Assembly (NCBI GenBank): GCA_021464415.1
Contig: CM038470.1
Location: 35,706,099-35,770,098 of the forward strand
DNA from: Lonicera japonica
Taxonomy: Eukaryota; Streptophyta; Magnoliopsida; Dipsacales; Caprifoliaceae
Direction: 5' to 3'
Length of the DNA: 64,000 bases
This document shows, piece by piece, positions 24,579 through 39,500 of the stretch (position 1 is its first letter; each line of letters opens with the position of its first letter). The notes below the pieces were generated by a model that ran no database searches, was not told the origin of the DNA, and saw nothing but the letters and a program-made list of their open reading frames with translations. Both the position numbers and the translations under genes were made by a program.

Positions 24579-27500
24579 ATGCTTAGGCCTCTTCAGCTTC
24601 CCCGCCTCCCTCTTGTTTCCTCGTTCCGTAGGTACTCTCTCTCTCCTCCTTCTCTCTCTATACATTCATACATGGCTTCTTGTAATCAGTTAAAGTTAAT
24701 TTCTCGTTATGATATATAGCAAGGAAAATAGTGGAATGGTAATTTCTATTGGTTGTTTGAATTTGAGCATAATATGTCAATTGGTACTTAATTAACCCAA
24801 ATAGAAGAAATTAGTGAGGGGAGTAACATTTTTATTTTTGCAAACTCACAAATCTTCAACCACAGAGACACCCTCAGATTAGTGTTTGGTGGTGCAATAA
24901 TCTCCAAAAGAGAAAAGAAAATAAACAATTCTTTTAATGGGTTTGTATTAGAGTTCGGAGCGTACAATCCAAACTAAGTTGGCGATGGGTGGAGTAGTCC
25001 TTGTATCTTATGTATTGCTTTGTGAGATTCAATTTCGCGATGTAGGATTTATAGTCTCAACTGTTTGGATCTCTGTTACATTAATTTGACTGTCTTGAAT
25101 TCTCCAAAAATTATATTGCTTCATAAAAAATGTAATTTTTATCATCCAATACCTAAGTCACTGCTTAGTTATTATCCAGAATTTGGGGGTAGCGTTTTGT
25201 TGGCATGTGGATGTTTATCTATCATGTTTTTGGAGTGAAAAGCCAGAGTAAATTTCACTATCAAGAGGTAATGGAATTTGAGAATATAGAATTGAAGTAA
25301 AACTTATAATTGTTGTTGTTATAATTGTGTGATTACAAAGACTCCCAAAGTGGGTATAAATGGGGCATAGAATAAACCCAAAGGCTGCGTTTGACATGCA
25401 GGATAAGATGACGAGATAGGATAAAGTTCTCCTATCAAACGTTTGATGTTGGTTAGCATTGGATATCGAGGTGGATTATTTATCATACAGAGGCCTTTTA
25501 TCCCACTGGGAGTGGGATTGAATAATCCTATTCAACCTTCTTTATCCGATACGTCAAATGCACCCTTAGATACAAATATAGGAAATGAAAGAAATAATTG
25601 AGGAATGGCTCAATTAATAAAATCCCAATGTATGGTATGTTAATGTTGAATGGAAGCCTTGAAGAATAGTTTTTGAAATAAAAAGGAGTGAAAGACTCCA
25701 TTATTCCTGCAGAATCGCCATCCCACGAGAGTAGGCGGCCGCCTAGCTAGTCTGAGCAGCAGACCATCACCTAGCACCTAGGCAGGAATTTTTAGACACT
25801 GGAATCCAGTGCTTGTAGTTGTTGTAAATTCCATATTGGACATTGGAAATATTTTGTAGTATTTTGAAAGATATGGTTGAGGTGGCTCAAATAGCCAAGT
25901 CTAATGGGTTTATCATTTATTTATTACCTATCACAAGCTCCGATTTCCTTTGGAACAATCCATTTTGGTCGAGTTTTTGTTTTTGTGGCTGCTTGCTCAA
26001 ATCTTTAAGCCTAGTGCAGTAATTTCACGTAATATACAACATCTGCTTTCTTTATGACGGGAACCCAACTAGGGGTTTAAGGCCAATTACATCTTATAGG
26101 TGACATTTCGGTCAAGGTCAACCTTGTGGAGCTGACCTTTCGAGCAACAATTTGCTCAAATGTGCTTTTATATGGACATTCCCCGAGCTTTCCATGAAGT
26201 TTTTCTTTTGTCCTCACTTCATGTTTTGCATGTTTATATAGGCGTTTTTGAGTGGCCTTTCCAGATAATTCTTGCCCTAAACCTCTGCTTTGACAATGGT
26301 GGAAGTTGATCAAATCTCGTAATTTATTGTACACGTCGCACATGTTTGCACTTAGGTGGACCTTGTGGGATCTTTTATGCCTTAGGTACATAAACAAATT
26401 TGACTTAGCTCTATAGTTCTCACATAGAGGGGGATAGTCAGGAATTTTTTTTTGAGAGGGGGAAAGTTTAATACCAATGTTATTTTTATAAAATAAAGAG
26501 GCTAATATTATTTTTGTTCATGATCAGAGAGTGCAAATTTAATACTATTGGTACCATTTTCCCCAAAATTTAAGGGGGATAAGCATAACTAATATGCATA
26601 CACTTTTAATTTGAGACATTTTTAGAGGTAAAATAACAATTTCATAAAATTTAGGGGGCAGGTTGTAGTATTATAGGCAGTGATTGTCATGAACTGAGAC
26701 ATGTCTGGGAAGTGGTTTCTTTAACCGAGGATCTAAATGTTGAAGACTTGAAATTTGAAAAAGTTTTGAGTAAATGACACCACAAGCCCTCAAACTATGT
26801 CCAAAGTTTCAATTAAGTCCTTAAACTCAATTTTGTGTCAATTGAGCCCTTAAACTATTAAAATTGAACATTAATAGCCCTTCCATCCAAAGCTTCCGTT
26901 AAATCAAACGGATTGATGGGTTTTTTGGCCATTAATAAAGTTAATTGGAAAAATGGAAGAAAATTAGAAGAAGAAAGAGAAAGAAGCAAAATAATTTAGA
27001 AAAATATATGGAACACTTGAGGATTGTTATTGAAGTGCTAAAACAACATTAATTATTTTGTTAAAATGTCAAGCTAATTCTTTCCGTCTCCGCCATCTTA
27101 CTTCTTCCATCTTTAATTTTTTTTTTTAACAGATCACAAAAATGTATATGTCAAGCTAAATGTATTATTGAAATAAAACTCATTTAATTAATACATTTAT
27201 ATATGAACCATCTATTTATATATGTATATGTGTACATGAATCACAAAAATCATAACTTAGAAAATCCAAAATAAGAGATTCATGTACACATATACATATA
27301 TAAATAGATGGTTCATATATAAGTGTATTAATTAAATGAGTTTTATTTCAATAATACATTTAGCTTGACATATACATTTTTGTGATCTGTACAAAAAAAA
27401 ATAAATTAAAGATGGAAGAAGTAAGATGGTGGAGACGGAAAGAATTAGCTTGACATTTTAACAAAATAATTAATGTTGTTTTAGCACTTCAATAACAATC

Positions 27501-30500
27501 CTTTAAGTGTTCCATATGTTTTTCTAAATTATTTTGCTTCTTTCTCTTTCTTCTTCTAATTTTCTTCCATTTTTCCAATTAATTTTATTAATGGCCAAAA
27601 AACCCATCAATCCGTTTAATTTAACGGAAGCTTTGGACAGAAGGGCCATTAATGTTCAATTTTAATAGTTTAAGGGCTCAATTGATACAAAATTGAGTTT
27701 AGGGGCTTAATTGAAACTTTGAACATAGTTTGAGGGCTTGTGGCATCATTTACTCAAAAGTTTTTAACTATAAAATTACAGCAGTTGACTAGATGGCCGA
27801 GTTCACTAATTATGTATAATCAGGACTTGGATCTTGGAAAATTTCAGACTTGACCAAACCTGATGCTTGGTAATCATTATGGAACTTGGTTGATGTATGA
27901 TTTCCTGAATTGATGATTTGTGGGATGAAGAGACACTAAAAAACTTGGCTACGAATATGCGAGTTGGCTCATATCCCATTGACTGAAATCTTGTTAAGGT
28001 GGCTAGGGATGGCAACATGGCCCGACCCGGCCCTAATGGTTTTTTTTTATGAACCAGGGTGGGTTTGGGTTTTTCAAAGTAAAACATGCATCTGGTCAGG
28101 TTCAGGTTTGCATAAAATAAACCAATCCCTGACCTGACTTGAATATAATGATTTTTTCCTTTAAATACCCCTATAGTACTACAGAATTACAACCGGTTTG
28201 GGGGTCAATATAGGGCAAGGGGCGCGGCCTTTACAAAGTAGATCCCGCCCCAAACCCGACCGGTTGCATCCCTTGCTGTTGGATGTTCTGAGGTAGCAGT
28301 GAAAGTTCAGAACTGATTGCTGCTCAGTTAGGCTTTGGATACCGTTTGACCTGTAGTTTGTGTCACTGCTGGGCTGTTATAAGCTCATTCCATGGAAACC
28401 CCCAAGAAAATACATAGAGGATATGCGATTGTTCATAAAAGCTCGGATTGGCCGTTATCGAAGCTTGTTCCATACAGGTGAGCTCGGCCTTGGAGGTGAT
28501 CTACTAATCATGGTGATCATCTCCATCAAGTTTCATTAAAAATCTCATCCGTTTATCCCCTCAAAAGCTCCAATCCGTGTGGAATGGTCCTTATGGGAAA
28601 TTTTCCCTATATATACACACATATATATATACCAATAACATGGTATAATTGTTCTAAAAATGTGGTTTGCGTAGAAAGATCTCAGAGGCATTAAGCTTTG
28701 TTCCGATATATGCTTATAGAGATTATGGAAAACATATGAAGAAGTTGGCTGTTCTATTACTCCGAATGGACCAGATAAATTAAACCATTATTAGTCCATG
28801 CACTTTGCTTATCTTTGTTAATGCAAAAAGAGATGGAAATTCTATTGTGTTGATCTTATGTAGGAATTTGATTTACCTTGAAATAATGAAAGAACTCCAG
28901 TTAAACCAAGCCACATGTAATAACCATCATACACTCATCAATATATGAAAACAGAACAAAGGAGAAAACAAGTGGCTTTACAAGTGGTTGTCCTGTATTC
29001 TTACAGCATGTAATGCGTGAATTGAATTGCGAGTGTTTTAATGTGCAGCATAGTTTGTTCAAGAAAAAAAATGAGCACGATTCCTGGGCCACTATGTCGA
29101 AAGTTTATTCCTGTTGAACAAAGTGAAATTACTTCAGTCAGTAAAGTGGATGGTATGTATATTGCTGTAACATAATGTTAGGGATTATTTATAATCATCT
29201 ATTGCCCTTTAATTGATCTTCCATTGTAGGCTCAATGTCTTTGAAATTTTTCATCAATTGTAAGAATGTTATGTCAAATGTATATTGCAGGCTTCAAATT
29301 CCGTCTTGTCTCGTACAATATTTTGGCTCAGGTATGTTGGCCATTTCATGCTCCCTTAGTTGTTGAACTGAATGATTAATTTCCTTTCTTCTTTTTTTCC
29401 CCACGTACTATTTCATTTCTCTTTCTTGGTTTATGCTCTGCTGAGAAATTTGCCTCCTAGGTTGTTGACCTTAGGTACCTTAGGAAACACGTTGCAGTAA
29501 ATTTTACGCTTTTAAGAGAACTCCTTTGCAATTTTCTAAAAATTGCTAGGCGTTCCTAGGGCGGTATTTTTTTATTTTATTTTTCTGTTGGGGGGAAGGG
29601 GGTGGGGGTGATGGCTACCACCTCGGGGATTAGTTGGACAAACAATTTTTATACTTATTAATTCTTTTAATAATATAATACAAATATAATCTAAACATAA
29701 ATGACATTGAGAGTTTGTTAAAGCAAGAAGGAGCGAAAGACTCCATGATTCCTTCTTAATTGCCGTCCCGCAAGGCTAGGCGGCTAGGCGGGGACTAATC
29801 AGACCTAGGTGGGATTTTTAGAACACTGCCTCTTTGTTAATTATTGTTTGTGATGGGTGAAACGTTGTTCTTCTTATTTGTTGGCAATGCTCTTATATGA
29901 GTTCTAGTCTTGCTTCAACAAGTGGAACAAACCGAAATGTCTTTTTTTTCTCCCATTCTACTTTGTTTATTATATGATATACCCCTTTTTTACCCTTCAT
30001 CATGTGTCCCTCCCGCTATGATATGCATTAGGGTCAGACTATTCTGTTTACCAAATCAAGACTCCAAATATTGCTTGTAGGCACATGGTCAGGGAGCTTA
30101 CATTTTGAATGTTATACATTCACTCTACCAACGGTAAAAGGTCCATCTGTTGGTAACACACACAAAGATATGTATTTTATGACGGGAAAGCAAGGTTTAT
30201 GAGGGTGACTCATGGTTTGGAAACATGGCATGGAATTCTATATAGTTCAAATGTTGTGGAATTGGAATTTTTTTGAGTTGAAATTTCATTTTGTGGTTCA
30301 CCTTTAGAATTCATTTTGAATTCCAAATCCATCTTTCTCTCCCACACCCAAAGACACCAATGCTTCTCTCTCCTAACACAGGCATGCACAGTTTCTCTCT
30401 CACACACGGACCCTAGTAATGCGCCTTAGCATGAACTCGAAGGAATTTCATAGTATATTTAGAAACATATTATATATATATATATGTATATAGCAAGAGA

Positions 30501-33500
30501 GAGAGAGAGAGAGATATGTATGCATATGTGCTAGTTGCTGACATTGCAAGTGATGTAGCAGCATTCTTCCTCGCTCAGTTTTCCGTCTTAACATTGAATT
30601 CTACACAAAAACTATACTTCTGGTGCGGAATTCATTTGATGGAATTGTGGGGTTTGGAATCATAATCCAATCCCAAATCCCAAATTATTTCATTTATCCA
30701 CTATCCAAACAAGAAATTTGAAATGGAAGCACCCAATTTCAAGGATTAGGTTCCCAAACACACCCTCAATGTATTTGGCATAGATTCCATATCTGAACTT
30801 TGTCGTGTTTTGTTGTCTGTTGACTTCTGTAACATGCTCTATCTACTTGAGTACGGGTAACACTGGGCAGTAGTAATTTCCCCACCTCACTTTTGAAGCT
30901 TTCAAGTTTGTATTAAATACTTAGTTGTCTACGTTAGTGTGTGCGCAATAAAACTCCACTATCTCTCACTCCATAACCAACTCCATGCTTTGTGGAATAT
31001 TAGTAGTTATTTTCTTAGTTAGAAATGAAGATGACTAATTTATGTGGAAATTGTTTCCATCGATCAATTGTAACCCTCCATTTCATCTTAATTTTGTAGG
31101 TGTACGTGAAGAGTGCGCTGTTTCCACACTCTCCATCATCTTGTCTCAAGTAAATCCTTTAACTTCAAGTTTATATTATTATCAGTATGGTCTATATGGA
31201 TTCTTTCTTTCGGTCAAGCAAATTTTGACTCTCTTTGTCAATGATTACAAAGCACGAAAAAAAAGTCAAATAAGCCTTTTTTTTTCTTTCCCTAGTACAT
31301 AGAATGCCATGGGATCTACTGGGGCTCTGGAAATCATTTAACAGAGAATGTACTTAAAACTGTGAGTCACAATCTATATTGCATGCTGAGCATTGTATGT
31401 TCTAGTTTGTTGGGGCTTAGTGCATTCTAATACATATGTTCGGTAATATTCTGGACATTTGGGTACTTCATGGACACAGTTCTGGTACTTAGTGGATATG
31501 TTTTAGGCAAAAACAGAGAAATGTGTGTGGATTTATGAATTTTGATTTTTGCTCAAGTGTTATTATAATATATTTTGGCTTATTCTTATAATTTTTGAAG
31601 TGCATATTATCTGATTTGTGTAAAATAATTAAAAAAAAAAGTATTTGCTTCTTAACATGCCCCCTGCCGTGTCCTAAGTTTTGTAAGATTTAAAGTGTCC
31701 GCATGTTTGTACTAGTACTGGGTACGACACATGTACCCATTGGTTAAGAACAATTTACCCTTGCTGTTCAATACCCATTGCTTATGCTGTAATACTAATA
31801 AACTCACAAGGTCAAATGGGAAAGCAAAATATGGCATGCTTTATAATATAACCGCCGAAATGCCTTTGGCTTTATAATATAGTAGGTATATATTCTTGTT
31901 CATATATGTAATGAAAACATGAAAGTGTCAATATCTGAATCAAGTTAAGGAATCACATTGCAAAATAGCGGTATTTGATATGGACACGCCTCATTATTAG
32001 ACGTATCTGTGCTTCTTAGTCCTCTGAGAAATACAGTGAGAATTACAGCGTGGCTCACATCATTCTTCCTACACTGAGTAATGCAGTGAGAATGGTAAGT
32101 GTATATAAATAACCTCATAATCATCGTTATTTTCAGAGTTGAATATGAGTTGATTAAGCATGTGTGCTTAGCTTAGGGCTTGTGAGCCATTGGCTGTGGG
32201 CATCATATCCCTTCCCTTTTTAATTCTTCTTATATTCTTTATTCTATTATTGTTCTGCTTTTTAAGTTTGGTTGATGCATTTTCCTGATTTCATCTTTTG
32301 GTTCATGATATCGAAATGAATGTTGTTGTATGGCCACCTTATATAGAAAAGAAAAAAAAATCATTTGACGGAGAAGAATTTTGTAATGGCTTAGTGGCTT
32401 ACACAAACTGAGGGCCAGAGCAAATTTTTATATATAAAAATTAGGATAAATAAAAAGACAATAAAGGACATAATATAAAAAATAGGATAAATAAAAAGAC
32501 AATAAAGGACATAATACTGTCTGTGATCAAATCCTAGGACTAAACCTTTAAGATCATGGGAAGTACAAAAGATACCTAATAACCTAATAATAATAAAGAA
32601 AATATGATTTCCAACTGACGGTATAATCACTGAAATCCAGTTCTCACATTTCCCACTAAATCACGTTTTATCATTCAATGTTGGACTAATTATTTGTTAG
32701 CTTGCGAATGAGTTGTTGGTGTATGATTGTCACAGGTGGAAGGCTCGTTCCCAGGCAATTTTAACTGTCCTCAAAAACCTCCATGCCGATTTTTTTTGCA
32801 TACAGGTTTTCAACTCTTCATTTTCTTTTTTCTATATAATAATATAGATTTGGTTTAATAACTTGGTTGCATAGTTGCGTGTCACTTTTACTCTTTCCTG
32901 GGCTTTTATTTCTTGGGGCTTTAGGATTGGATCCCTGCTTTTGAAATTTTTTAGAATACGGTCCCTCCCTTTTTTTTTAAAGGACGCATTCCCCGCAGAT
33001 ACATTTTAATATTTGCCTATGGCGTGGACACATATACTGCCACATAGTATCTATGTATTTGTGACCTCGCCTGAGGCAGATACCAAATAAGAATATCTCC
33101 AGGGGCTGCTTCCTTTTAAAAAACAGTATCTATATTGGGGCTGCATCCTTAAAAATAAAGGTGAGGGACGGCATCCAAAAAGTGTTTGAGCTCAGGGACT
33201 GGATCCTAATTTTTTCTTATTTCTTTTATTTAAACTAATGTTTACAATATTCACTAGGAATTAGATGAGTATGATGACTTCTACAAAGGAAATATTGAGA
33301 ATGATGGCTATTCAAGTATCTATGTTAAGAGAAGTGGGCAGAAGCGCGATGGCTGTGGAATTTTTTACAAGCAGAACAAGTACGCTTGCACCATGTTTTC
33401 GTGTCGAAATAAAATTTCCAATTTCAATTCTAAGAGTCATTGTACCTAAATTAATGATAATAGTGCACTTTCGGGGTTTTGAGTGTTTTTTTCTTTAATT

Positions 33501-36500
33501 TGTTTCCTTTTAAAGTATTTAACTGTAACTCCACACTTGGAAAGGGCTATATTCTGGTTCAGCCATACTATATGAAGGGGTATCCTTTTCTCAGACAGCC
33601 CTTTGGATAATCTATTGGAAGCGCTCTCTCTCTCTCTCTCTCTCTCACTATTCTTCAATGCTGAACTTGCAATCTGTTAATACTCTTACCATCTTATCTA
33701 TGGAATCTTGTTCTTACATCCTCACAGAAATTATACCTCTTTCCCTCTCTGTTGATAGCACATCCCAGTGTTCGTTGTCTCTTTGAAACTGTCTTCATGG
33801 TCACAATTTTTATGTTGAAGCTTTATAATAACTTATTTTGTATCTGTTGAGCTGTAAATTCTGGTTCTGAATACAGGCTGTCCTTAGTTGTTGTTAGCTG
33901 TAAATATAGTTTGTAATTCTCTCAATTTAGGTTGTCAATCTGCTGCGAAATAGATGTCTATCAGTTGTAAAACTCCTCATTTGTTTTGACACTGTCGTAT
34001 ATATTTGATCCTCCACAATGAGAAGGTAAGGGTCAACTATCTCTTCCTACTTTCTTAGGGGAGATCCCTTAGGGTGTGTTTGTCGCGCGGGATTAGAAGC
34101 AGGATAGGATTAATTAATCCTATCCGGTGTTTGTTGTCGGAAAGGATAGGATAAATAAATCCTATCATGTGTTTGGCGCAAGGGTGGATATGATATTTTA
34201 ATCCTATCCCGCGTTTGGCGCAACACGGGACTGGATTGTATTCAGGATTAATTATCATTTTATCCTTTTAGAACCGGATAAATATATACTACCCCTATAG
34301 GTGGTATTATTTTATCTCATGATTGCCGGATTAAAAAATGAATATAAAAATTATTTTTTTTAATCTTTTTCTTTACACCTTTTAGATAATCAAATTTATT
34401 AATAAAAATTTTCAACCACCCAAAATCACAGTAACTCAACTAATAAAATTCATTTATTTTTTTTATTAAATGAAGGTATTTATAAGAATTTTAATTTAGA
34501 AAAAAGGGTAACATTAGAATTTGAAACTGTACTTAATGCCTAATTCGTAAATATTGCATGTGATATAGAACTTTTCTCCCGAAAGAGTTTTTTACGAAAC
34601 TTATTTATAAATAGAAGAATAGCAAAGTTTATTAAATCTTTATTCGACTAGTCCTTATCCTCTGTCCGATCCCGCTTAATCCTTATCCGACTGATTCCTT
34701 TGCTATCCTATCCCACATAATTTCTATCCGACTAATTCCGACTCTTATCCTATCCGGCATTTATCCTATCCTATCCTACCTCCTTATCCGGCGCGCCAAA
34801 CGCACCCTTAGTGTTCCAGCAACTCGTTGGCTCTCTCCAATATTTTACCTTTACCCGTGTTAACATTGCATACGCAGCCCATCATTCTGCCTGTCTGCAT
34901 CTTGTTGCTGCCAGACGCATTTTAAAATTGTTTAAGGTTGTAAATAGCTAGGTTATTAAGTATGGAAAGCTCAATCTTAGGGATTCTTATTTAGAATAGC
35001 TTCCTTATTTATGTGTGCAACAATTGTATATATAAGGCTTGTAATCCTCTCATTCATAATACTAAGAAAATAATTCTATCAATCTCTGTTTATAAACTAT
35101 TACACTGTTACGTTTCAACAATATCTTAAAGACTCTTTAGACTTTGGTCTTCTTTTCCACTGCTCTCCGACTCCTCTCACTATTAAAGCTTACTCTGATG
35201 ATGATTGGGCAGGCTGCCAGATTGTTGGCATTCTACTGCTGGCCTCTGCATCTTTTTGGGTTCCAATCTCATCTCTTGGACTGCTAAGAAACAACCCACC
35301 GTTTCTTGTTCAAATGCTGATGTTGAATACATGGGTTTCAAATCTTCTAATTGAGTAACAGCTCTCCACCTTTTGCTATTTCCTTACTATGTGACAATCT
35401 AAGTGCCACATACATGGCCTCCAATCCGGTGTTTCATGCTCATACAAAACATATAGACCGGGACAGTTGGACTACCATTTCATTTGGAAATGCATATTCG
35501 AGGGTCACATCGTGGTCAATTCGTTCCCTCACCTGATCAGTTAGTTGATATCTTCACCATAGGAATTCACAAGCACTGATTTGAACATCTTCGGTCCAAC
35601 CTCCTCTGTCCCAGAAAGTCGAGTTTGCAGGTGAGTGTTGAGCTCTAAATTCTGGCAGTAAATAAAACTATCCTTAGTTGTTGTTAGCCGTAAATAGAGT
35701 GTAATTCTCTGCAATTTAGGTTGTCATTCTGCTGTAAAATAGTCGTCTATGAGTTTTAACATTTCCTCATTTGTTATGACACTCGTGTATATATTTGATC
35801 CTCCTCAGTGAGAAGAATATACAATAAACATTTTCTCTACAGTATTGTGTTGTTTGGTGGTTATCTATACCTCTTCATCTGGATTGGTGTTTAAAATCAC
35901 ACATCTTCTCGCAAGATGTTTAAATGCACACCTAACTTTTATTGGGTTTTAGATGATGATTGACTACATGACTCGATATTCTACTCACTTGGACTTCGCT
36001 ACCACTACTCATATTACTGTTGCTAGTGCTGCCTTCAGCGGTTTGTGTTTCAAGCTGCAGATGTTTGTGAAACATCATCCAACTTGAGGGGGACTTCAAG
36101 ATTATAAGAATGACTTTGGCATTTCGTTAAGGGCATTGCTATTGGCACTCCAAAATATTACTCTAGGACACTCCAAAATAATTTTTAATGGCACTTTATT
36201 ATAACTTTTGAAGACATTTGTTGAGGAATATTTGACGCTTTTGGAGTGCTAGATATGTTGTTGGAGTGGGAGTTATACCTTTTTATTAATTTGTTATTTT
36301 TTGTTATCTCTAGAATAAAATCTCCTTTAATTAAGGTTGTTCGAGAGCATGATATACATTGTTTGCCCACACTACCTAGCAGTTTAAGCTTTTGGGAGAG
36401 ATGGTTTTTAACAATGGTATCCAAGTTCATGTTTCCCCTTTGTGTTTGTGCAATACGCACCTTTGTCTCACCACTTGCAAGTGGGGGTCACACACGCACG

Positions 36501-39500
36501 TGAGGGGAGTGTTGGAGAGTGTGATATATATTGTTGGCACACAATTTCTATCCGCCCGCTGCAAGTAGCTTTTTTCTTATGGCACACTTCTTCACATCAC
36601 TTATAGTTGAACAACTAGATCCAATTTTCCAATTTACTTGATACCACTGTTCCTTTTTGGGATGTCCCAAGTTAAGTGTCCACTTTCCTTTTCAAAACAT
36701 AATCAATGTACCAAACCATGTGATAAGAAACAAGTTTGTTCTAAACCATTGATTGTAATGAATTAGTGCATTCTTGAAATATGTGAAAGTCAAACATGGA
36801 CTCTTAATTAGGGACAAAGGGATGTATAAGTTATAGTCGAGCCTTTTGCATTGACTAGGGATTTTAGTTGGTTCGTCCATATTTTACTTGAGAACATTGT
36901 TGTTGAACTAAATGCATGTTAATGAACTTGAAGTTCTTAATGAGAAGAATTCAATATTTTCATAACAATTTTTTGGGTATTTTATTCAGAGCAGAATTGA
37001 TCCTAGAGGAGAAAATAGACTATAATGATCTCGTAAACTTGATTCAAGATGAAGCAACATCTAGCACGGATAAAAGTAAATTAGCAATTCCTAGTGGAGA
37101 TGGAGATTCTGCATCAACAAATGGTATGTAACTTTTATGCAAATTGTTGTTTCATTTTCTCTTTTCGATTTCATATGTCATTCCTTCCAAGTTCCAATGC
37201 CAATTGCATAAGAAATGCTATAAAAGGTAGAATCTCATGTTTAACGTTAGCAAGCATGGATGGTGTAATGTAGTAATAATTTTTTCTTGCCATTATTTTT
37301 AATTTGAAGCCAGACTTACCCCTGTTTTCAAATTCGTTGGACTCCGCCCCTTGGATGCACGGGAATCTCAAAGTATTACATAAAATTGGGGCCAACATCT
37401 GATTTTCTTAACATAATTCTTTGAACAAACCGCCGTTTTTGTTTAATTTTTTGAGATTCCCCCATATGTAGTGGGCAAAGTCCAATGTTATGAAAACAGG
37501 AGGGTAAAGTCTAATTTAATATACAAAATAGGGGGCAAAGTCAAGAAAACCCTTATAACTCAAAGTTCATTGGTCCAAAATTGATCGACTAAATTTTAAT
37601 TGATTTGTGACGTTTTTTATTTCACTATTAAACGAAGTAATTTTCCTTCAATTTTATACCCTTAACCTTGTCTCCTTGAAGATTCATGCTCAAAGCCCTG
37701 GTAAATACCCTAGTTTACTTGATACTAGATAGGGATTGACTAGCGAAACTTTAAACTTACAATTAATGACAGATCCTTAACCAGACACCAATGTATCTTT
37801 GCAAAAAATTAGGTGGCTGGGGTACTTTAGTCAAATCAGGTGGCTATATTTGGTATTGTAATTATTCAGTCCTAGTTATGCTCATTAGATATAGTATGGA
37901 CCTCTATAAGTTGATGTAATTATTCGATATTTCATCACTCTCCCATCCGTTAAATGATCTTTTGTTATTTATTTATTTTCATGAAGAACTCTTCAACTTC
38001 GTCGACCTTTTTTAACAGTGTTCTAGCAAATGATTTCTCGAGGTTTCCTTTCTGTGTGACTTCCTATTGTGATGGTAGCTAACTTCTTCAGATGATTTGT
38101 TTTCAGACTTGGAGGCGAAAAGCAGTAGTGAAGGGGACAGAGGAGACCCTAATGATCCTCGTGTAAGATTAAAACGCGATTGTGTTGGCATCATGGCTGC
38201 CTTCAAACTTAAGGGGCCTTCTCAACATCTTGTTATTGTGGCAAACACGCATATATACTGGTAAACTAATTCAAATTTCACCTGTGGGTACTTGTACGGA
38301 GACACAAGTTAGGGACACATACCGAGGACATGGTGATGTATCGTCAATATATTGACTAGTGAACTAGATCCATCACAAGTAGACTATACAGAATGTCTAC
38401 TAATCAATACACAATCTATGGAGACACACGTTAGGGACACATATAGAGGACATGGTGATGTGTCGCCAAGACATTGATCAGTGCATTAGGTCCTAGACTG
38501 ACTGCAGACAAAGTCTACTGTTGACCAGTGCACAACTTAGGGGGACCCACGTTAGGGACACATACAGAGGACATGGCGATGTGCTGCCAATACATTGGTC
38601 AGTGAACTGGGTCCATCACGAGTAGGCTATACGAAAAGTCTATTGTTAACCAATGCACATTCTATGGAAACACGCGTTAGGGACACAGACAGAGGACATG
38701 CTGATGTGTTGCCAGTACATTGGTCAGTGAACTGGCTCCATCACGAGTAGACATTATAAAAACTCCACTGTTTAATGCACAGGTGACGCATAACCGTGTC
38801 CTTAAAACATGTCCTAGTATTGTGTCTCCCCAGAATTATTGTTCACGAGTTTGTGGTCTATACTTCTTATTCATTTATATGTTTTGTGTAACATTCCTCT
38901 TTTTTTTCCCCTAATCATTCTAAAGATAACGTGTTGAGATTATAACTACAAAATGTTGAATTTCGACGTTATAGGGATCCAGAATGGGCCGATGTCAAGC
39001 TTGCACAAGCAAAATATCTGTTGTCACGCTTAGCTGAATTCAAAGAGAAGGTGGCAAGAAAATTTGAATGTACGCCTTCAGTAATTGTTGCTGGTGACTT
39101 CAATTCTGTCCCTGGAGATAAGGTCTGTTATTTACTTTTTCCTGTTTTAGGGTTTTGAATTTTGTTGCTCGCTTATTTCTTGCCGTTTTTCTTTTTCCTT
39201 CATATAATACAACATTCTGGGGTTATTGTTCAATCCATCATACCATGTCATGTTTACAACGGGTGTATGAAATGTTTCTGCATCAAACACACATATTAGA
39301 TAATAACAAATGTGGGATAACTTTTAGGTCTGTAAAGAACTTGATACCGAATTTTCATTTTGGATGTGTAGCAGACATTTTTTTTTGCCTTTTCTTAAAG
39401 ATTGATTTGAGTATATGACTTCCTTTTGGTGTGTAAAGCTGAATACAAATGTTAGAACTCAGTTGTTCGATCGTAAGAGCATACACAATGGTTCAAAAGT

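Larger units (their letters stand above)
33846..35817 (+). mobile_element. Decayed Copia element in CCR4-like intron 6
   Basis: Direct repeats of about 180 bp (33846-34026 and 35637-35817, sharing TCCTTAGTTGTTGTTAGC and GTATATATTTGATCCTCC) act as LTRs. Between them only the end of pol survives: reverse transcriptase QQLVGSLQYFTFTRVNIAYA (~34815), then RILKYLKDSLDFGLL split by an insertion, and RNase H blocks AYSDDDWAGC (35191), NLISWTAKKQPTVSCS (35268) and CDNLSATYMASNPVFHAHTK (35391). Stops and frameshifts are present. A MITE and a solo LTR sit inside, listed separately. Confidence 0.85.

Noticed and set aside
25680..25800. Possible separate gene or tRNA in a GC-rich stretch
   Set aside because: Its words match the MITEs at 14709 and 29531, and no cloverleaf could be drawn.
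26757..27766. microRNA gene
   Set aside because: The hairpin is far too long and fully paired. It looks like a foldback element; siRNAs are possible but no mature miRNA can be argued.
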